The notes below the pieces were generated by a model. It did not search any database. It worked only from the letters and a program-made list of their open reading frames with translations, and was not told where the DNA came from. A DNA stretch of 64,000 nucleotides from CAIWHR01 sp963846855 (GTDB lineage: Bacteria > Pseudomonadota > Gammaproteobacteria > Burkholderiales > Casimicrobiaceae), in contig CAWJXK010000008.1 in NCBI GenBank assembly GCA_963846855.1, forward strand, positions 124,001 through 188,000, in the 5' to 3' direction. Numbering within the stretch: position 1 is the stretch's first letter; each line of letters begins with the position of its first letter. The position numbers and the translations under genes are program-made. Shown here piece by piece: positions 1 to 8,399 of the stretch.

Positions 1-711
1 AGCGGGCCGGAGACGACGGCGCTGGTCGAGCTCTACACGTCCGAGGGATGCGACAGCTGTCCTCCTGCCGATCGCTGGCTGATGTCGTCGTTCAAGCCGG
101 GCGCGCCGGGGACGAAGGCGGTTGCGCTCGCGTTCCACGTCGACTACTGGGACCGGCTGGGCTGGAAGGACCGGTTTGCCACGAAGGCTTACACGGAGCG
201 GCAGTACGACGTCACGCGCACCGGCAACGCCCGCTTCGCGTACACACCGCAGGTGGTGGTGCAGGGCAGGGACTTTCCCGGCTGGAGCGAAAAGGGCGCG
301 TTGGCGGCACTCTCGGCGATCAACGCGCGCCCGGCGCGTGCGAGCATCGCCGTGGACGCCACGGCGCAGCTGGGTGCGATCGCGGTTCACGCCGTCGCCG
401 GCGTGCCTTCGGCCGCGGACCGGAAGGACGCGGTCCTCCTCGTGGCGCTGACCGAGAATTCGCTGGCGTCGGACGTCAAGGCCGGCGAGAACGCCGGCGT
501 GCGCCTCGTGCACGATCACGTCGTGCGGGAGTATCGCGCGGGGCCCGCCATCGGCGCCGGCGGCGCGGCGGAATTCAACGCGATGCTGCCGCTGCCCGCC
601 GAGGCCGGGACGGCGCCCACCGTCGTCGCGTTCGTGCAGAACACGCGCACCGGCGAAGTGCTGCAGGCGCAGGCGCTGCCGCTCGAGGCCGCCTGCATGC
701 CCGCGCGCTAG
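1..711 (+). CDS. DUF1223 thioredoxin-like protein, 5' end outside the window
   Basis: The frame is open from base 1 and ends in TAG at 709-711; the true start lies before the window. The first visible residues read ELYTSEGCDSCPPADRWL, the N-terminal DUF1223 signature with a CxxC redox-like pair (CDSC). It is followed by FHVDYWDRLGWKDRF and the YTPQVVVQG segment typical of this thioredoxin-fold family. Members are usually secreted or periplasmic proteins of about 230-260 residues; about 236 are visible, so only a signal peptide or a few residues are probably missing. Biochemical function is not established. An ATG at 82 is internal to the conserved domain and is not the start. Confidence 0.85.
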   Translation, partial: SGPETTALVELYTSEGCDSCPPADRWLMSSFKPGAPGTKAVALAFHVDYWDRLGWKDRFATKAYTERQYDVTRTGNARFAYTPQVVVQGRDFPGWSEKGALAALSAINARPARASIAVDATAQLGAIAVHAVAGVPSAADRKDAVLLVALTENSLASDVKAGENAGVRLVHDHVVREYRAGPAIGAGGAAEFNAMLPLPAEAGTAPTVVAFVQNTRTGEVLQAQALPLEAACMPAR

Positions 712-714
712 CCC

Positions 715-1179
715 TCAGTCGTCCGCCGCGCGGTCGGCACCCTGCCGGCGTTCGCGGGGCGCGCTTTCCTCGCCGTCGCGGTAGGGGAATCGGGTGTGCC
801 CGTAGCGGATCACGAGCACCGCGACGGTCAGCAGCAGGATCGCCGCCGACACCGCGAGCATGCGCAGTTCGGTCAGGTCCTTGATGTCGAGGATGATGTA
901 GCGCGCCATCGCGACCATCGCGATGTACAGCGGAAACCGAACTGGGAGCTGTCCCGAGTTGAAGTACTGGCCGATCATCGCCAGCACTTCGAGGTACAGG
1001 AACATCAGCAGGAGATCGGCCAGCGTGACTCGCGCTGACTGGATCATGCCCACTATTTCCTCGCCCATCGCAAATGTCGTCGCGAAGCCGATGACGAGAA
1101 GGCCGATGTATTCGACCAGCGTGACGCCGCGCTGGAACAGGCGGTGGATGCGCTTCCATTCCGGACCATTGGGAACCAT
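715..1179 (-). CDS. PsiE-family phosphate-starvation-inducible membrane protein
   Basis: A 154-residue integral membrane protein with four hydrophobic segments at about residues 21-39, 53-73, 82-99 and 105-127. The arrangement and the stretch YFNSGQLPVRFPLYIAMVA followed by RYIILDIKD match the PsiE family. The molecular role of PsiE is unknown; in E. coli psiE responds to phosphate starvation and cAMP-CRP. The C-terminus is a charged cytoplasmic-type tail. It converges with the DUF1223 gene (stop codons 3 bp apart) and lies just downstream of fba on the same strand, 77 bp away, so it may be co-transcribed as the last gene of the glycolytic cluster. No Pho box was found. Confidence 0.8.
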   Translation of the reverse strand: MVPNGPEWKRIHRLFQRGVTLVEYIGLLVIGFATTFAMGEEIVGMIQSARVTLADLLLMFLYLEVLAMIGQYFNSGQLPVRFPLYIAMVAMARYIILDIKDLTELRMLAVSAAILLLTVAVLVIRYGHTRFPYRDGEESAPRERRQGADRAADD

Positions 1180-1256
1180 CGAGTCTCTTCTCCCGTCTGC
1201 GGCGCGCTACGGCCGCGACCGCGGCCATCCGCCGCGCCGCGGTCCATCGGATGTTT

Positions 1257-2321
1257 TCACCGCACGAGCTGCGCGAGTTCTCCGGACTTGTATTTCCTCG
1301 CGACGGCATCGAGCGGGAGCGGCCTGATCTTGCTGCCCATTCCAGCGCAGCCGAACTGTTCGTAGCGCTGCTTGCAGATCTGCTTCGCCGCCTCGCGTGC
1401 GGGCTTCAGGAAATCGCGCGGATCGAACGCGCCGCGGTTCGCGTTGAGAAACTTGCGCACGGCGGCCGTCATCGCGAGCCGGATGTCGGTGTCGATGTTG
1501 ACCTTGCGCACGCCATGCCGGATGCCTTCCTGGATCTCCTCGACCGGAACGCCGTAGGTTTCCTTCATCTCGCCGCCGTTCTCGCGGATGATCTGCAGGA
1601 GGTCCTGCGGCACCGACGAGCTGCCGTGCATCACGAGATGCGTGTTCGGGATGCGGGCGTGGATCGCCTTGATGCGGTCGATCGCGAGGATGTCGCCGGT
1701 CGGCTTGCGCGAGAACTTGTACGCGCCGTGCGAGGTGCCGATCGCGATCGCAAGCGCGTCGAGCTGCGTGTTCTTCACGAAATCGGCGGCCTGGTCGGGG
1801 TCGGTCAGCAGCATTTCGCGCGTCATCGTGCCTTCGGCGCCGTGGCCGTCCTCCTTGTCGCCCTTCATCGTTTCCAGCGAGCCGAGGCAGCCCAGCTCGC
1901 CTTCGACGGTGACGCCCGTTGCATGCGCCATCGCGACGACCTTGCGCGTGACGTCGAGGTTGTAGTCGTAGCTCGCGATCGACTTGCCGTCCGCCATCAG
2001 CGAGCCGTCCATCATCACGCTGGTGAATCCCAGGCGCATCGCCGAGGCGCACACGTCCGGCGACTGGCCGTGGTCCTGATGCATCACGACCGGGATCGCG
2101 GGATAACTCTCGACCGCCGCCTCGATCAGGTGGCGCAGGAAGACTTCGCCGGCGTATTTGCGCGCGCCGGCCGAGGCTTGCATGATCACCGGACTGTCGG
2201 TCTCCGCAGCCGCGGCCATGATCGCCTGGACCTGCTCCAGGTTGTTGACGTTGAACGCGGGCAGGCCGTAATCGTGCTCGGCGGCGTGGTCGAGCAGCTG
2301 GCGCATGGAAACGAGGGGCAT
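1257..2321 (-). CDS. fba: class II fructose-1,6-bisphosphate aldolase (Calvin-type subgroup)
   Basis: Zn-dependent class II aldolase of 354 residues that interconverts fructose-1,6-bisphosphate with DHAP and glyceraldehyde-3-phosphate in the cytosol. The sequence shows the metal-binding VVMHQDHGQ segment (about residues 78-86), the EGELGCLGSLE motif, GTSHGAYKF, the VMHGSSSVP phosphate-binding loop and KVNIDTDIR. It is collinear with the CbbA/Fba subtype common in betaproteobacteria. The ATG at 2321 has an AGGAG ribosome-binding site 7 bp upstream. The gene follows pyk-pgk-gap-tkt on the same strand but is separated from pyk by a plus-strand diguanylate cyclase, so it probably has its own promoter. 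Confidence 0.96.
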   Translation of the reverse strand: MPLVSMRQLLDHAAEHDYGLPAFNVNNLEQVQAIMAAAAETDSPVIMQASAGARKYAGEVFLRHLIEAAVESYPAIPVVMHQDHGQSPDVCASAMRLGFTSVMMDGSLMADGKSIASYDYNLDVTRKVVAMAHATGVTVEGELGCLGSLETMKGDKEDGHGAEGTMTREMLLTDPDQAADFVKNTQLDALAIAIGTSHGAYKFSRKPTGDILAIDRIKAIHARIPNTHLVMHGSSSVPQDLLQIIRENGGEMKETYGVPVEEIQEGIRHGVRKVNIDTDIRLAMTAAVRKFLNANRGAFDPRDFLKPAREAAKQICKQRYEQFGCAGMGSKIRPLPLDAVARKYKSGELAQLVR

Positions 2322-2563
2322 GGCGGACTCCTGGATTGGAACAGACGGGATACCGCAATTTTACGCCGGTCCGGGGAACGCGAGGCCTGCATCGGCAACG
2401 CAGGTCACCGCGCGGGCGTCGTCGAATCGACTTACAGCGGCGTCGCGGAATGGCCGCGAAGGCGTATCGTTCCGGAAGTGCCTCCAACGCGATCCGCTTG
2501 CCGTCGATCGAGGTGCCAAGGGGTCTTGACCGCGGGCGCTGAGAAGTTGGTATTCTCGTCCCC

Positions 2564-3505
2564 ATGTCCCAGGGGCAACGTCAACTCGAGGCTGTCATCG
2601 CCACGCTGGATCGCCAACTGGCCGGCTTCTCGCGTTGGCAGATTCTGACGCTTTCGATCTGCGGAGTCGCGACTGTCGGTGCCCTGGACTACCTTACTGG
2701 ATATGAGTTGTCGGTCACCTTCTTTTACTTGCTTCCGGTGGCCATCGCTTCCTGGTACGCGGGGCGCGGCGCGAGCGTAAGCATTGCCGCTTTGTCATGC
2801 GCGTTATGGTACTCGGCGGATCTGGGTGCGGGACACACGTACCAGAACTCCGCAATTCCACTCTGGAACGCATCGATTCGCTTCATGATCTTTGTCGTCA
2901 ACGGATTATTGCTCGTGGCGCTTCGCGACAGCCTGTTCCGCCAGCGCGACCTGGCCCGCACGGATGCTCTGACGGGCGTCTGCGGGCGTCGTGCGTTCGA
3001 GGATCGTCTGGAGCACGACCTTGCGCTTGCGCGTCGGAATGGACGCCCGCTGACCATTGCTTTCCTCGATCTGGATGACTTCAAGGTCCTGAACGACAGG
3101 CGTGGCCATGTTGTGGGGGACCAAGTTTTGCGTGCGACCGCGCTGGCGCTGCAGAGCGCTACGCGCAACGTTGACATGGTGGCCCGACTTGGGGGCGACG
3201 AATTTGCATTGGTGCTTCCGGATACTCCGGGCCAAGGAGCCGAGGAACTTGTCGCCAAGCTGATGCGTGAGGTCAGACACGCGCTCGGAGCCGTAGCTCC
3301 TGAGGTCACATGCAGTGTCGGCGTAATTACCTTCGATCGTGTCCCGCCTCGATTGGAGGAGGCGGTCCGTGCGGCTGATGCCTTGATGTATCAAGCGAAA
3401 CGCGATGGAAAGAACCGAGTCGCTTTCAGGGTCGCGCACGACGACACGGGGATCGCCGTCCAATCCCAAGGTGCGACAGACGCGCTGCCGCCGGCGCGGC
3501 CGTGA
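2564..3505 (+). CDS. membrane-bound diguanylate cyclase (GGDEF)
   Basis: A 313-residue protein predicted to make cyclic di-GMP from two GTP. Residues 25-120 contain several hydrophobic segments of a membrane sensor region with no clear ligand domain. The GGDEF domain follows, with DALTGVCGRRAF at about 134-145 and the active-site GGDEF at 210-214. An RxxD inhibitory I-site (RNVD, 201-204) stands five residues before GGDEF, so product inhibition is expected. No EAL domain is present. The gene is an orphan inserted between pyk and fba in the opposite orientation, breaking up the glycolytic cluster. Codon use is less GC-biased than in the flanking enzymes, compatible with insertion, but this is only an impression. 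Confidence 0.92.
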   Translation: MSQGQRQLEAVIATLDRQLAGFSRWQILTLSICGVATVGALDYLTGYELSVTFFYLLPVAIASWYAGRGASVSIAALSCALWYSADLGAGHTYQNSAIPLWNASIRFMIFVVNGLLLVALRDSLFRQRDLARTDALTGVCGRRAFEDRLEHDLALARRNGRPLTIAFLDLDDFKVLNDRRGHVVGDQVLRATALALQSATRNVDMVARLGGDEFALVLPDTPGQGAEELVAKLMREVRHALGAVAPEVTCSVGVITFDRVPPRLEEAVRAADALMYQAKRDGKNRVAFRVAHDDTGIAVQSQGATDALPPARP

Positions 3506-3648
3506 GGTCTGCCGCCGGGCGACCGGTCCTGGCGTAAGCAGTTGCGCGCTTCGCGTCGAAAACAGACGCTGGCGGAGTCGTCCGATCGGATGTGAGCTAG
3601 GAACACGCGCGATTCGTGAAACGGCAGTCCGGTGCTGCGTCAGAATCC

Positions 3649-5079
3649 TCAGGCGCGGTGCTCGCCGACCTTCACGATCTTCATCGTGTTCGTGCCGCCG
3701 GACTTGCCCATCGGCTCGCCGACGGTCAGCACGATGAGATCACCGCGCTGCACCTGGCCCTTCGAGAGCAGCAGGTCCTCGGCCGAGTGCAGCACGACGT
3801 CGCGCTCCGCGCCCTGCTCGAAGTAGAGCGGATGGACGTTGCGGTAGAGCGCCATCTTCCGCTGGGCCGAGACCTCCGGCGTCAGCGCGTAGATCGGGCA
3901 GCCGCAGTTGTGCCGCGACATCCACAGCGACGTCGATCCGGACTGCGTCAGCGATGCGATCGCATGGACCTTGAGATGGTAGGCGGTGAACAGCGTCGCC
4001 ATCGCGATCGACTGGTCGATGCGCGTGAACGTGCGGTTGAGGAAATCCCGGTCGAACTCGACGATCACCGACTTTTCCGCCTCGGCGCAAATTGCCGCCA
4101 TCGCCTCGACGGTCTCGACCGGATACCTCCCGGAGGCAGTCTCGGCGGAGAGCATCACGGCATCGGTGCCGTCCAGCACCGCGTTGGCGACGTCGGAGAC
4201 CTCGGCGCGTGTCGGCACCGCGTGGTGGATCATCGACTCCATCATCTGCGTCGCCGTGATCGTGAGCTTGTTGCGCTCGCGCGCCATTCGGATCATCCGC
4301 TTCTGCAGCCCCGGTACCGCGGCGTTGCCGACCTCGACCGCAAGGTCGCCGCGCGCGACCATGATGCCGTCGGATGCGCCGATGATCTCGTCCAGCGCCG
4401 GAATCGCCTCGGCGCGCTCGATCTTGGCGATGACGAGCGCGTTGCTGCCGGCGACGTGCAGCAGATCGCGCGCCATCTGCATGTCGTGGCGCGACTTGGG
4501 GAATGACACGGCGACGTAATCGGCGGCGAGCGCGACCGCGGTCTTGATGTCGTCCATGTCCTTCGCGGTCAGCGCGGGCGCCGACAGACCGCCGCCCATC
4601 CGGTTGATGCCCTTGTTGTTCGACAGCCTGCCGCCGACGTCGACGCGCGTCATGATGCGCGGCCCGTCGATCGACTGGACGGTGAGGCGAATGAGGCCGT
4701 CGTCGAGCAGCAGCACCGCTCCGGGCTCGACGTCGCGGACGAGATCCTTGTAGTCGAGGCCGACGCGATGGGCGTCGCCAGGGGAATCCGTTTCCGCGTC
4801 GAGGACGAACGGCTTGCCGGCCTCGAGCACGACCTCGCCGTCCTCGAATTGGCCGATGCGGATCTTCGGCCCCTGCAGGTCGGCCATGATGGCAACTTCG
4901 CGGCCCAGCGCCTTCGCCACCGCCCGAACGTTGCGCGCGCGCTCCACGTGCTCCGACGCGGTGCCATGCGAGAAATTGAGCCGCACGACGTCGCAGCCCG
5001 CGGCGATCAGGCGGGAGAGGACTTCAGGGGCGCTGCAGGCAGGACCCAGCGTTGCGACGATCTTGGTGGCGCGCGGCAA
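3649..5079 (-). CDS. pyk: pyruvate kinase
   Basis: A 476-residue pyruvate kinase converting phosphoenolpyruvate and ADP to pyruvate and ATP. The N-terminus RATKIVATLGPA and the following RLNFSHG are family hallmarks. MADLQGPKIRIG, the active-site IAKIERAEAI segment, IMVARGDLAVEVG and AVMLSAETASGRYPVE are all present, as is the C-terminal allosteric-type domain. The start is a TTG at 5079; no in-frame ATG lies upstream and the conserved sequence begins two residues later, so TTG is likely real. It lies downstream of pgk with a 95-bp gap and is probably part of the same transcript. Confidence 0.96.
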   Translation of the reverse strand: MPRATKIVATLGPACSAPEVLSRLIAAGCDVVRLNFSHGTASEHVERARNVRAVAKALGREVAIMADLQGPKIRIGQFEDGEVVLEAGKPFVLDAETDSPGDAHRVGLDYKDLVRDVEPGAVLLLDDGLIRLTVQSIDGPRIMTRVDVGGRLSNNKGINRMGGGLSAPALTAKDMDDIKTAVALAADYVAVSFPKSRHDMQMARDLLHVAGSNALVIAKIERAEAIPALDEIIGASDGIMVARGDLAVEVGNAAVPGLQKRMIRMARERNKLTITATQMMESMIHHAVPTRAEVSDVANAVLDGTDAVMLSAETASGRYPVETVEAMAAICAEAEKSVIVEFDRDFLNRTFTRIDQSIAMATLFTAYHLKVHAIASLTQSGSTSLWMSRHNCGCPIYALTPEVSAQRKMALYRNVHPLYFEQGAERDVVLHSAEDLLLSKGQVQRGDLIVLTVGEPMGKSGGTNTMKIVKVGEHRA

Positions 5080-5174
5080 GCGGAATTGGTGACGGGAATG
5101 CGGAGGGGCAATGGTACGTGATTTCGCGCGTCGGCGTCACGAGGTTGCGCCGACCGGCCGGGTCACGGGCCGCG

Positions 5175-6359
5175 TCAGCTCTCCGCGCGCGTCTCAAGCA
5201 CAGCCACGGCAGGCAGCGTCTTGCCTTCCAGGAATTCGAGAAACGCGCCGCCGGCAGTCGAGATGTAGGATATCCGGTCGGCCACGCCGAATTTGTTGAT
5301 CGCGGCGATGGTGTCGCCGCCGCCGGCGATGGAGAATGCGCTCGATGCGGCGATCGCTTCGGCGAGCGCGCGGGTGCCGCCGGCGAAGGCATCGATCTCG
5401 AACACGCCGACCGGTCCGTTCCAGACGACGGTTCCTGCCTTGGCGACGATCATCTTCAGCACCGCGATCGACTGCGGGCCGATGTCGAGGATCATGTCGT
5501 CGGCGTCGAGATTCTCCACCGCCTTCAGCACGGGCGACGCGCTCGCCGAGATTTCCTTCGCGCAGACGGCGTCGACCGGGACCGGGACCTTGCCGGGGAA
5601 GAGGTCCATGATCGCCTGTGCCTCGGGGACGAGATCGGGCTCGGCAAGCGACTTGCCGACGTGCCCGTGCGCCGCGAGGATGAACGTGTTCGCGATGCCG
5701 CCACCGACGACCAGCACATCCACCTTCTCGGCGAGAGACTTGAGCACGGTGAGCTTGGTCGAGACCTTGGCGCCGGCGACGATCGCGACGAGCGGCCGCG
5801 CCGGGTGTGCGAGCGCTTTCCCGAGGGCGTCGAGCTCGGCCGCGAGCAGCGGCCCGGCGCATGCGACCTTCGCGTATTTGGCGATGCCGTGCGTGGTCGC
5901 CTCGGCGCGATGCGCGGTGGCGAAGGCGTCGTTGCAATAGACGTCGCAGAGTTTGGCCATCTTCTGCGCCAGCGCGTCGTCATCCTTCTTCTCGCCTTTG
6001 TTGATGCGGCAGTTCTCGAGCAGGACGACCTTGCCGGGGCCGAGCGCCGCCTGCCACGCGCCGCCGTCGACCCAGTCCTTGACGAGCGGCACGGGCGTCC
6101 CGAGCAGCGCGGCGAGCCGCTCGGCGATCGGCGCGAGCGAGTCCGCGGCGCTCCACTCGCCTTCCTTCGGTCGGCCGAGATGCGAGGTCACCATGACCGC
6201 CGCGCCCCGCGCGAGACATTCCCGGATCGCAGGCACCGACGCACGGATCCGCGTGTCGTCGGTGATCGCGCCATGATCGTCCTGCGGCACGTTGAGATCG
6301 GCGCGGATGAACACGCGCTTGCCCTTGACGTCGGTGTCCTGCAGGCGGCGAAACTTCAT
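5175..6359 (-). CDS. pgk: phosphoglycerate kinase
   Basis: A 394-residue monomeric kinase catalysing 1,3-bisphosphoglycerate + ADP to 3-phosphoglycerate + ATP. It starts MKFRRLQDTDVKGKRVFIRADLN with the conserved RADLNVP substrate loop. TSHLGRPKEG, NCRINKGEKK, the VAGAKVSTKL hinge, GPVGVFE and the C-terminal SIAGGGDT glycine loop follow. The frame stays open far upstream through the gap region, but the ATG at 6359 has an AGGAG site 7 bp upstream and matches the family N-terminus. Part of the tkt-gap-pgk-pyk cluster. Confidence 0.97.
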   Translation of the reverse strand: MKFRRLQDTDVKGKRVFIRADLNVPQDDHGAITDDTRIRASVPAIRECLARGAAVMVTSHLGRPKEGEWSAADSLAPIAERLAALLGTPVPLVKDWVDGGAWQAALGPGKVVLLENCRINKGEKKDDDALAQKMAKLCDVYCNDAFATAHRAEATTHGIAKYAKVACAGPLLAAELDALGKALAHPARPLVAIVAGAKVSTKLTVLKSLAEKVDVLVVGGGIANTFILAAHGHVGKSLAEPDLVPEAQAIMDLFPGKVPVPVDAVCAKEISASASPVLKAVENLDADDMILDIGPQSIAVLKMIVAKAGTVVWNGPVGVFEIDAFAGGTRALAEAIAASSAFSIAGGGDTIAAINKFGVADRISYISTAGGAFLEFLEGKTLPAVAVLETRAES

Positions 6360-6439
6360 GGAATGCTCCTGTGTGACGGCATGTCGGCCATTCGCGGGTC
6401 GGCGCGTGCGCGTCGCGCTCGCGTGCGATGCGGTCGGGA

Positions 6440-6697
6440 TCAGATCTGATAGTCGAGCGGCTCCATCGTCTCGACGTCGTAGACTTTCACGGTGCGCCCG
6501 CGCGATGCCGCGCGCATCGCCACCAGCTCGTCGTTGCAGCGGCTCGCCGTCGTCACGAAGCAGAACGGAAGGATCGCGTGCACGAGCGCAGCGAGGCCGC
6601 CGCCCGCCATCTTCGCGCCGAAGCGTGCTGCGAACCTGAAATGCTGCCAGTACGTCTCGCCGACGGATGCAGGATGCGCGGTGAACGGATTGCTCAT
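6440..6697 (-). CDS. DUF6356 small membrane-associated protein
   Basis: An 85-residue protein beginning MSNPFTAHPASVGETYWQH, the DUF6356 signature, followed by a hydrophobic stretch (about residues 30-50, GGGLAALVHAILPFCFVTT). Function is unknown. It sits between gap and pgk on the same strand with short spacers (about 80-90 bp), so it travels with the glycolytic transcript without an obvious mechanistic link. The family identification is from memory of the N-terminal motif. Confidence 0.75.
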   Translation of the reverse strand: MSNPFTAHPASVGETYWQHFRFAARFGAKMAGGGLAALVHAILPFCFVTTASRCNDELVAMRAASRGRTVKVYDVETMEPLDYQI

Positions 6698-6790
6698 GGC
6701 GACGGCTCCCGGGCAGTGCGCGCGCGATCGGCGGGACGCGTGAACTCGCAGCCGCGCGCGGCGTTGGCGGCGTCATGCGCTGATAGCCGC

Positions 6791-7789
6791 CTACTTCGTC
6801 ATCACGCGGATCATCTCCAGCACCTTGCACGAATAGCCCCACTCGTTGTCGTACCAGGCGATGATCTTGACAAACGTGTCGTCGAGCGCGATGCCGGCGT
6901 CGGCGTCGAACACCGACGTGCAGCTCTCGCCGCGGAAGTCGGTCGCAACGACCTTGTCCTCGGTATAGGCCAGCACGCCCTTCATCGGGCCGTTCGCCGC
7001 AGCCTTCATCGCCGCGCAGATTTCCTTGTACGTCGCCGGCTTCGCGAGCTCGACGGTGAGGTCGACCACCGAGACGTCGGAGGTCGGCACGCGGAACGCC
7101 ATGCCGGTCAGCTTCTTGTTGAGCTCGGGGATCACCTTGCCGACCGCCTTCGCCGCGCCGGTCGACGACGGAATGATGTTCTCGAGGATGCCGCGGCCGC
7201 CGCGCCAGTCCTTGTTCGACGGGCCGTCGACCGTCTTCTGCGTCGCCGTCGCGGCGTGCACCGTCGTCATCAGCCCGCGCTTGATCCCCCACGTGTCGTT
7301 CAGCACCTTGGCGACCGGCGCGAGGCAGTTGGTCGTGCACGACGCGTTGGAGATGATCGCCTCGCCGGTGTACTTCCTGTCGTTGACGCCGAAGACGAAC
7401 ATCGGCGTGTCGTCCTTCGACGGCGCCGACATGATCACTTTCTTCGCCCCCGCAGCGAGATGCTTCTCGGCCGTGTCCTTGGTCAGGAAGAGGCCGGTGG
7501 ATTCGACGACGACGTCGGCGCCCACCTCGGACCACTTGAGCTCCGCCGGATCCTTCACCGCGGTCAGGCGGATCTTCTTGCCGTTGACGACGAGCGTGCT
7601 GCCGTCGACGGCGATCGTTCCCTTGAAGCGGCCGTGCACGGAGTCGTAGCCCAGCATGTAGGCGAGATAGTCGGGCTCGAGCAGATCGTTGATGCCGACC
7701 ACCTCGATGTCCGGGAAGTCGCGCACCGCGGCCCGCAGCACCATGCGGCCGATGCGGCCGAATCCGTTGATGCCCACCTTGATCGTCAT
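6791..7789 (-). CDS. gap: glyceraldehyde-3-phosphate dehydrogenase, type I
   Basis: A 332-residue phosphorylating GAPDH converting glyceraldehyde-3-phosphate, NAD+ and phosphate to 1,3-bisphosphoglycerate. The Rossmann motif is at residues 5-14 (VGINGFGRIG). GINDLLEPDYLAYML with Asp at 35 points to NAD rather than NADP preference. The catalytic Cys is C151 in SNASCTTNCLAP. The C-terminal YDNEWGYS is present. The ATG start at 7789 has a purine-rich stretch upstream (CCGGAGACAGCA). It is followed by DUF6356 and pgk on the same strand. Confidence 0.97.
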   Translation of the reverse strand: MTIKVGINGFGRIGRMVLRAAVRDFPDIEVVGINDLLEPDYLAYMLGYDSVHGRFKGTIAVDGSTLVVNGKKIRLTAVKDPAELKWSEVGADVVVESTGLFLTKDTAEKHLAAGAKKVIMSAPSKDDTPMFVFGVNDRKYTGEAIISNASCTTNCLAPVAKVLNDTWGIKRGLMTTVHAATATQKTVDGPSNKDWRGGRGILENIIPSSTGAAKAVGKVIPELNKKLTGMAFRVPTSDVSVVDLTVELAKPATYKEICAAMKAAANGPMKGVLAYTEDKVVATDFRGESCTSVFDADAGIALDDTFVKIIAWYDNEWGYSCKVLEMIRVMTK

Positions 7790-7822
7790 TGCTGTCTCCG
7801 GAGGTTTCGAATAGCGAAGAAA

Positions 7823-8399
7823 TCAGTGAAGCGCCCGCGCCGCGGCACAGGCCGAAAGGAGTGCGCCGAGATCGGTCCAGCCATAGCCGGCCTCGACGAG
7901 ATCGAGCCCGTCCCACTGGAACGGCTGCTCGACGAGGAGCGTGGCGCCCAGCTGCTCATAGAATGTACGCGCGGGTCGGTTGCCGGCGATGACCCACGTC
8001 AACAACCCCGTCGCGCCGCGCGTTTGCAGCGTGCTCGGCGACCGCGCCGAGGAGCCGCGTGCCGATGCCGGAGCGCTGGTGATCGCGGGCAAGGTAAATG
8101 GCGCTCAGCTCGGCGTCGAATCCGTGCTTGGGCGGCGCGAGCCGGTTCCCGCTGGCAAAACCTACGACCGCGCCGTTGTCCTCCGCGACGAAGACGCACA
8201 CGGCCTCGGCATTGGCCGAAAGCACGCGCAGCCACATCGCGGCGCTCTCCTCGACCTTCATCGCGGCGAGATACGTTTCGGGAATCATGCCGCGATACGT
8301 GACGCGCCACGCGTCGATGCGCACCTGCGCGATCGCCGCGGCGTCGGCGGGTGTCGCGGGCCGGATGTCGGCATCTGCCACTTTGATGGCCTCGTTCAT
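7823..8399 (-). CDS. GNAT-family N-acetyltransferase, one-base frameshift
   Basis: A GNAT acyl-CoA-dependent acetyltransferase of about 191 residues after repair. It starts MNEAIKVADADIRPATPADA; the acetyl-CoA loop is DHQRSGIGTRLLGAV, and the C-terminal part contains NRPARTFYEQLGA, the usual final strand-helix of the fold. These two halves lie in different frames. Removing one base from the four-C run at 8006-8009 (GGGG on the coding strand) joins ANARRDG to LLTWVIAGN without a break. The ATG overlaps the tkt stop by four bases (ATGA), so translation is probably coupled to tkt. Substrate unknown. The lesion may be a sequencing error or a genuine null allele. Confidence 0.8.

Noticed and set aside
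5175..7916. A 913-codon open frame covering pgk, the DUF6356 gene and gap on the minus strand
   Set aside because: Only the part from 6359 matches a protein (PGK); the upstream part is a GC-rich shadow of gap and DUF6356.
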